This document shows positions 6,283 to 8,958 of a stretch of DNA of 8,958 bases, one piece after another. The notes beneath the pieces were generated by a model. It saw nothing but the letters and a program-made list of their open reading frames with translations. It did not search any database and was not told the DNA's origin. Made by a program: the position numbers and the translations under genes. Each line of letters begins with the position of its first letter. The first letter of the stretch is position 1. Origin of the DNA: JBDKGH01 sp039798265. GTDB taxonomy: Bacteria > Bacteroidota > Bacteroidia > Flavobacteriales_D > Sanyastnellaceae. The DNA is taken from assembly GCA_039798265.1 (NCBI GenBank), contig JBDKGH010000012.1, forward strand, positions 1 to 8,958. Reading direction: 5' to 3'.

Positions 6283-6972
6283 CTAGAGGTCCGCTTTTAT
6301 TCCTTGTGCGTATAACCACTGCTTCAACTCTGTTTCTATGAATAGCCTTTCGCTGTCGGACAGGTATTCTTTAGTGGGTAAAGCCCACGCGTCTAAATGA
6401 TCTAACCCAATCAATATATCATATTTCGCTGAGCCCGACAACTCGCAGAATATCTCGCAAACTCTACCTTTCGAGATGTAATAAATTGTTGCCTCCCTAT
6501 CCCCTTCTTTGATGTGAAATCCATCTTGGTTTATGAAGCTGTTTAGTTTGTCCTTTTTTCGGCGATCATTATCCCTACTGTCCAAAACCCGTTTTGAATA
6601 GAAAGATTCAAAATGCGAGTCGTCCACTTTATTTACAGTTGAACCTTTACTTAATTTCCATACTAGTTGACTTTTTGTAATCTCGACTTGTTTGATACAA
6701 TGATTGGCCTGTTCAACTCTATCGATCTTTTGTGCTGCATCTGCAAGCCCCAACCAAAAGTGGTCCGAAAAGAAATGTCCACTGTCCGAGGCCAATTGAA
6801 TTAAACTGTCAATCGTAACCCCCCATTCTTGCTGGTAAAAAAACTCCTCACTCTCGATGAAAAGGGCGTTTGTTCTATATACATCAGGTATATCGTCCAT
6901 CACATCACGGATCACTTGTTCTAGTGTCTGTTCCGTGTCTCTTTTCCTTTTGAAGAAATCGAATAATCCCAT
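6283..6972 (-). CDS. Hypothetical protein (229 residues), first gene of a two-gene cassette
   Basis: Not recognised with confidence. The product is cytoplasmic, with no signal peptide. It opens with MGLFDFFKRKR, a basic amphipathic start seen on many unrelated bacterial proteins. Residues about 14-100 look all-helical and include EEFFYQQEWGVTIDSLIQLA (42-61) and DHFWLGLADAAQKI (70-83), reminiscent of helical immunity proteins of polymorphic or contact-dependent toxins. A charged linker (about 128-145, DSRDNDRRKKDK) leads to an alpha/beta C-terminal part with YYISKGRVCEIFCELSG (164-180), DAWALPTKEYLSDSERLFIE (194-213) and a terminal YAQGIKADL. Two-domain composition is inferred from the low-complexity linker. 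It lies directly upstream of the 117-residue gene (17-bp gap), and the pair is bracketed by octamer repeat arrays. ATG at 6972 is the first in-frame ATG. No convincing promoter is seen in the 155 bp before it. Confidence 0.7.
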   Translation of the reverse strand: MGLFDFFKRKRDTEQTLEQVIRDVMDDIPDVYRTNALFIESEEFFYQQEWGVTIDSLIQLASDSGHFFSDHFWLGLADAAQKIDRVEQANHCIKQVEITKSQLVWKLSKGSTVNKVDDSHFESFYSKRVLDSRDNDRRKKDKLNSFINQDGFHIKEGDREATIYYISKGRVCEIFCELSGSAKYDILIGLDHLDAWALPTKEYLSDSERLFIETELKQWLYAQGIKADL

Positions 6973-7055
6973 TGTACATTCATTTATTTTTATCTGGAGA
7001 AAGAAAGGCGATCGAGCTCTAACATTTAGCTGTTTGATGCCTAGTCGAAGATAGG

Positions 7056-7111
7056 GAAATAATGGGAAAAGGATAAAATGATAAAAGGATAAAAGGATAA
7101 AAGGATAAAAT
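7056..7111 (+). repeat. Second array of the 8-bp unit GATAAAA(T/G)
   Basis: Five clean units lie in register at 7072 (GATAAAAT), 7080, 7088 and 7096 (GATAAAAG) and 7104 (GATAAAAT). Two degenerate units precede them (7056 and 7064, two mismatches each). It uses the same unit, on the same strand, as the array at 5704-5769, 1286 bp away. It lies 16 bp past the stop of the exported-protein gene and 83 bp before the start of the 229-residue gene. Confidence 0.88.
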
Positions 7112-7127
7112 ACTATTGTTTTAAACC

Positions 7128-7826
7128 TTACTTATCTTCTTTGCTAAATGCCATGTCTACTACAAATACAGGTGTGCTTCCGTCAGAAGGTATATAGGAC
7201 AATGAAGCGATGGCTAGTCGATAATAAGGATCAAAGTGATCGAAGATTTTTCCTGTGCATTTTTGTGTTCCTCTTGAATAGGTTGATTCCCATTCATCGT
7301 TTTGAATAGTACTTGTATCTTGGTAAAGAGGACTTATCATCTGAAGTATATGGTTATACTCCGCTACTGCACTGTCTTTATTGGAAAAAAAATACTGGCA
7401 ATCCAAAATCATCGGGTGTTTATTAAAATCTTCTTCCCCACCTTTCTCCGTTACCAACGCTGCATCTCCATAAATGAGCATCACCTCAATAGAGTCAGCC
7501 TTCGCTTTAATTAGCCCTTGATGGGAAGTCACTCCTTTGAAAAAGGAAGAAGGTTCGAAGTTGTTGAAGGGAGCGTCAGTAAGAATAAACCGTTCATCCG
7601 TTTTTATCTCTTTCAACAATTCTAAACGTGTTTTCTCGAGTGGTAGGTTGTAGAAGAGACGTTTTATCGCAGACGGCACTTCAACGACCTCAACGGTGTC
7701 CGCCATTGGTGTTTTCGTCGTAGCTTGGAGCTGCTTGCTACCCGGGTAAAAACCGATGGTGCCCGCAGTTGCTATAACCACCGCGCCTAATAAAAGAAAG
7801 AGTATTTTCATTGGTTTCCTTTTCAT
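7128..7826 (-). CDS. Exported or membrane-anchored protein of unknown function
   Basis: The product has 232 residues from the first ATG (7826). The N-terminus MKRKPMKILFLLLGAVVIATAGTIG is a positively charged start followed by a single hydrophobic segment (about 7-26). This is a signal peptide or membrane anchor; there is no lipobox cysteine. The rest is polar and probably periplasmic or extracellular, with two cysteines (143 and 190) that could pair. Recognisable blocks are LEKTRLELLKEIKTDERFIL, IEVMLIYGDAALV and YYRLAIASLSYIPS. I cannot assign a family. A second ATG at 7811 (MKILFLLLG), preceded by AAAAGGAAACCA, is an alternative start. The frame also runs up to a TTG at 7868, but that would bury the signal sequence. 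The gene is flanked downstream by an octamer array and upstream, after 85 bp, by the DUF1801 gene. Confidence 0.7.
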   Translation of the reverse strand: MKRKPMKILFLLLGAVVIATAGTIGFYPGSKQLQATTKTPMADTVEVVEVPSAIKRLFYNLPLEKTRLELLKEIKTDERFILTDAPFNNFEPSSFFKGVTSHQGLIKAKADSIEVMLIYGDAALVTEKGGEEDFNKHPMILDCQYFFSNKDSAVAEYNHILQMISPLYQDTSTIQNDEWESTYSRGTQKCTGKIFDHFDPYYRLAIASLSYIPSDGSTPVFVVDMAFSKEDK

Positions 7827-7911
7827 CAAGCGGTAACTATTTTCCTGCGTGCGATTTGCGGCGTTCAATTAAAAAGGCTAACCAGTGCTCGTGGTCTGTG
7901 CATTTGCACCA

Positions 7912-8307
7912 CTAGTGGAGTCGAATTAATTGACCTTTTCTCTTCACAATGTTTTTATAATCCCACTGAATTTCTCTGGACTTTTTTATCCATCGCTCAA
8001 GATCATTGTGATTTAGCTCCGTGCTGTTGTTATAAAAGATGGACGCGTCTTTGAATTTTTCTCCTTTAATGTTCAAACCATCCTCCTCGAAATCGGCACC
8101 GCTCCAGAACATTAATCGTATTCCTCTTTTTTGCTTACTATACCCTGCTATCGGATTTCCGTCTAAAAACCACACAGGGTGAGCATGCCATATTTTACTC
8201 ACCGCTTCCTTCAATTCTTTATCCAATATCCCCGCCAGCATATCGCAGATGATTTTGTCCTCTGCCATAAGCTGGTCGTTGTATAATTGAATTTCGTCTT
8301 TCATCAT
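7912..8307 (-). CDS. DUF1801-family protein (YdhG/YjhX-like fold)
   Basis: A 131-residue soluble protein. The diagnostic core is IWHAHPVWFLDGNPIAGYSK (39-58), then GIRLMFWSGADF (62-73), KGEKFKDASIFYN (81-93) and a helical tail with LERWIKKSREIQWDYKN (103-119). This pattern of a tryptophan-rich strand, lysine-glycine loop and aligned strands matches DUF1801 proteins. Their biochemical function is unknown, although the fold resembles frataxin-like (CyaY-like) domains. No catalytic residues can be pointed to. The start is one of two adjacent ATGs (8307 or 8304). The stop TAG overlaps a 10-bp palindrome (CCACTAGTGG, 7909-7918). Orientation matches its neighbours, but gaps of 85-90 bp on each side make a single operon uncertain. 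Confidence 0.8.
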   Translation of the reverse strand: MMKDEIQLYNDQLMAEDKIICDMLAGILDKELKEAVSKIWHAHPVWFLDGNPIAGYSKQKRGIRLMFWSGADFEEDGLNIKGEKFKDASIFYNNSTELNHNDLERWIKKSREIQWDYKNIVKRKGQLIRLH

Positions 8308-8360
8308 TCACACATTCAGTCAGGTTAATCAACTCCCCCTTATTTAGGAAGGTACAAGTG

Positions 8361-8395
8361 ATCATTAATCACTAATCATTAATCATTAATCACTA
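8361..8395. repeat. Tandem array of a 7-bp unit, ATCAYTA, five copies
   Basis: Five heptamers in register: ATCATTA (8361), ATCACTA (8368), ATCATTA (8375), ATCATTA (8382) and ATCACTA (8389). The array ends 2 bp from the TAG stop (8398-8400) of the DUF3467 gene, so it occupies the start of that gene's 3' region, before the DUF1801 gene. It has no spacers and is not CRISPR-like. Confidence 0.9.
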
Positions 8396-8397
8396 AA

Positions 8398-8721
8398 CTA
8401 CGCTTGCCCCTGTGGGCCGCCGAAGTTCATGGGGAAAATGGGTTCTCCACCTCCTGGTTGTTCTTGAATTTTGCCGTGCTGCTGTTCGTATTTGCTCACG
8501 TTTTCCATCATGGCGCGCATCAATCGTTTAGCGTGCTGTGGAGTAAGGATAATGCGCGATTGCACACGTGCCTTGGGCACTCCAGGCATTACGCGGATAA
8601 AGTCCACTACAAACTCGGCAGGCGAGTGAGTAATCACCGCTAGATTAGAGTAAACGCCTTGTGCTACATCTTCGTTCAGTTCGATGTTGAGTTGTTGCTG
8701 GTTGTTGTTGTTATTTTCCAT
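8398..8721 (-). CDS. DUF3467-family protein
   Basis: A 107-residue soluble protein. The family signature is plain: LNIELNEDVAQGVYSNLAVI (11-30), THSPAEFVVDFIRVMPGVPK (31-50), then ARVQSRIILTPQHAKRL (51-67) and ENVSKYEQQHGKI (73-85). DUF3467 proteins are small conserved bacterial proteins, nearly universal in Bacteroidota, with no established function. The N-terminus begins MENNNNNQQQ, encoded by a short repetitive AAC/CAA tract, and the C-terminus is a Gly/Pro-rich tail (89-107); both ends are probably disordered. ATG at 8721 starts 40 bp after the stop of the HAD gene, so read-through transcription from that gene is plausible. No promoter with the TAnnTTTG form is seen in the gap. Confidence 0.92.
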   Translation of the reverse strand: MENNNNNQQQLNIELNEDVAQGVYSNLAVITHSPAEFVVDFIRVMPGVPKARVQSRIILTPQHAKRLMRAMMENVSKYEQQHGKIQEQPGGGEPIFPMNFGGPQGQA

Positions 8722-8761
8722 GGTAATGAGATGGCACTGCTGAGGAGTACCTTATTTTTTT

Positions 8762-8958
8762 TTAATTATTCCTTTCTAAAAAATCGATCATTTCAGACAG
8801 AGCAGAAATAGTCGCTGTTGGTTTATAGTTATGTCGAATGGTTAATCCGGGGCTAACTTCTTCGAGCAAGTCTTCAGTGGTGGTGAGAAAGATTTGATCC
8901 ATCCCAATATTTCGAGCACCGAGAATATCGGCATCCCAATCATCGCCAATCATTAGGC
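8762..8958 (-). CDS. HAD-superfamily hydrolase, probably YjjG-like nucleotidase, C-terminal part
   Basis: Only the last 65 or so codons are visible; the gene continues past the right edge. The start of the visible part is LMIGDDWDADILGARNIGMD, which is HAD motif IV: a hydrophobic strand, then GDD with a further aspartate four residues on. The acidic residues there hold the Mg2+ of the active site. What follows (a strand with IFLTT, then NYKPTATISALSEMIDFL) is the usual closing strand and helix, in which the substrate is predicted to lie 'in doubt' at an ISxLxE helix found in many family members. The GDDWDAD spelling and the ending suit Bacteroidota relatives of YjjG, which dephosphorylate noncanonical pyrimidine nucleotides. 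Another HAD phosphatase (phosphoglycolate phosphatase-like) is possible because motifs I-III are missing. Confidence 0.8.
   Translation of the reverse strand, partial: LMIGDDWDADILGARNIGMDQIFLTTTEDLLEEVSPGLTIRHNYKPTATISALSEMIDFLERNN

Noticed and set aside
7827..7868. TTG start adding 14 residues to the exported protein
   Set aside because: It would place a polar segment ahead of the signal sequence; ATG 7826 gives a normal basic n-region.
7909..7918. CCACTAGTGG as an operator
   Set aside because: A 10-bp palindrome overlapping the DUF1801 stop codon is within chance expectation and is not placed at a promoter.
5704..8395. CRISPR array
   Set aside because: The repeats are 7-8 bp units directly adjoining with no spacers, and there are no cas genes.

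Overview
The window looks like a piece of a Bacteroidota chromosome, probably of the Flavobacteriales or a near relative. The evidence is a C-terminal type IX secretion (Por) sorting domain at the left edge, a Bacteroidota-type BatA/VWA membrane protein, a DUF3467 protein, a succinyl-CoA ligase beta subunit with Bacteroidota-style sequence, and a TTG-N17-TAnnTTTG promoter in place of a sigma70 -35/-10 pair. The order-level placement is inference.

Left half (1-5713), mostly core genes. The 3' end of a secreted-protein gene (+, to 158) converges on sucC (-, 337-1551). A strong bidirectional terminator (278-312) separates them, and just before it lie two related 15-bp palindromes 30 bp apart. 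sucC is divergent from lolD (+, 1667-2314), the ATPase of a lipoprotein-release type ABC transporter with no permease gene beside it here. A near-leaderless promoter (2371-2398) then drives a probable two-gene operon: a 684-residue BatA-like membrane protein with a von Willebrand A domain, and 12 bp later a dihydroorotase-family protein. That protein has lost its HxH motif (now QAR) and two other histidine metal ligands, so it is very probably a pseudo-dihydroorotase and not an active PyrC.

Right half (5714-8958), accessory and poorly known genes, all on the minus strand. In transcription order from the right edge they are: the C-terminus of a HAD-family phosphatase (8958-8762), a DUF3467 protein (8721-8398), a DUF1801 protein (8307-7912), an exported or membrane-anchored protein of unknown function (7826-7128), and a closely spaced pair of unrecognised cytoplasmic genes (6972-6283 and 6265-5912). 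Three short tandem-repeat arrays punctuate this half. Two are built on the same octamer, GATAAAA(T/G), at 5704-5769 and about 7056-7111, and they flank the two-gene pair as direct repeats. The third is a 7-bp array at 8361-8395. All three lie at or just past a stop codon.

Most worth following up are the pseudo-dihydroorotase coupled to a BatA/VWA membrane protein, and the two-gene cassette bracketed by identical octamer arrays. I see no CRISPR, tRNA, rRNA, transposase or prophage gene.
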